A DNA stretch of 44,357 nucleotides from Verrucomicrobiia bacterium (lineage in GTDB: Bacteria > Verrucomicrobiota > Verrucomicrobiia > Limisphaerales > DASXHY01): positions 1 through 44,357 of the forward strand of contig DASPIL010000072.1 of the NCBI GenBank assembly GCA_035629175.1, given 5' to 3'. This document shows positions 44,212 to 44,357 of the stretch, in pieces. A model generated the notes under the pieces. It saw only the letters and a list, made by a program, of their open reading frames with translations, ran no database searches and was not told the DNA's origin. The translations under genes and the position numbers were made by a program. How positions within the stretch are numbered: the stretch's first letter is position 1; every line of letters begins with the position of its first letter.

Positions 44212-44357
44212 AATTGCATCTGAAATTTTGGAGACATTCGGCCCCATCGGCCCGGCCTTTTCGCCCGCTCAGTGTTGAATTGCCGCGTCGGTCACCGACG
44301 CAGAATGGCATCGCGTTGATTGTCACCCTGATCATGCTCTCGGTGATCACGTTCCTG
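44208..44357 (+). CDS. GspK/PilX-like pseudopilin, N-terminal part only
   Basis: Fifty codons run to the right edge. The ATG at 44208 overlaps the stop of the previous gene (ATGA). A long polar leader ends NG at 33-34, then GIALIVTLIMLSVITFL, a prepilin-type helix with cleavage after Gly34. The +5 residue is Val and not Glu, the feature that distinguishes GspK tip subunits from the others. The gene was too short and edge-cut for a full family check, but its position after H, I and J supports the K-type call. Confidence 0.75.
   Translation, partial: MKLHLKFWRHSAPSARPFRPLSVELPRRSPTQNGIALIVTLIMLSVITFL

Overview
The window looks like a chromosomal stretch of a Verrucomicrobiota bacterium, most like the Pedosphaera/Limisphaerales group. 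This is inferred from gene content and style, not from a marker gene. The signs are very large secreted YD-repeat, RCC1 and LamG proteins, AFTLIE-type pseudopilins, a GTP-dependent PEP carboxykinase, plant-polysaccharide enzymes, and gene-free stretches filled with short-period and palindromic repeats. Many genes lack a clear Shine-Dalgarno site. I saw no rRNA, tRNA, CRISPR array, integrase or transposase.

Region 1 (1-14.4 kb, minus strand) encodes large exported proteins. The leftmost is a giant Rhs/YD-repeat gene that is open from its ATG at 8187 to base 1 and leaves the window (at least 2729 codons). In order it has a signal peptide, a seven-repeat RCC1-like propeller, a transglutaminase-like domain that seems to have lost catalytic His and Asp, a DUF6531-like entry segment and a long YD-repeat region. 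Eleven bases upstream lies a 1351-residue exported beta-helix/LamG protein, probably in the same operon. Behind a perfect 15-bp hairpin lies a third exported protein with a LecA (PA-IL)-like lectin domain and two duplicated LamG domains.

Region 2 (14.9-25.6 kb, plus strand) is mixed: an unrecognised helical protein, a secreted GH51 arabinofuranosidase, a three-gene Mla/MCE lipid-transport operon, a xylulokinase and a P1B-type metal ATPase. The ATPase subunit of the Mla operon has lost nearly every catalytic motif except Walker A. The intergenic gaps here carry tandem repeats of period 7, 8 and 10 and two inverted-repeat elements.

Region 3 (25.9-33.1 kb, both strands) holds two single-domain response regulators, an AsmA/DUF748-like protein, an exported EF-hand protein, PEP carboxykinase (pckG), a small TRASH-like zinc protein, a GlcD-type FAD oxidase and a small DUF2835 gene.

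Region 4 (33.4 kb to the right edge, plus strand) is a type IV pilus/type II secretion cluster: pilB, pilT, a second pilB, pilC, then pseudopilins in the order G-like, G-like, H-like, I-like, J-like, K-like (the last cut by the window edge). A BrnT-like toxin and CopG-type antitoxin pair sits between pilC and the first pseudopilin. It has its own candidate promoter and an 11-bp-phased direct repeat that could be an operator. The antitoxin ends only 7 bases before the first pseudopilin, so pilus and toxin-antitoxin transcription may be linked.
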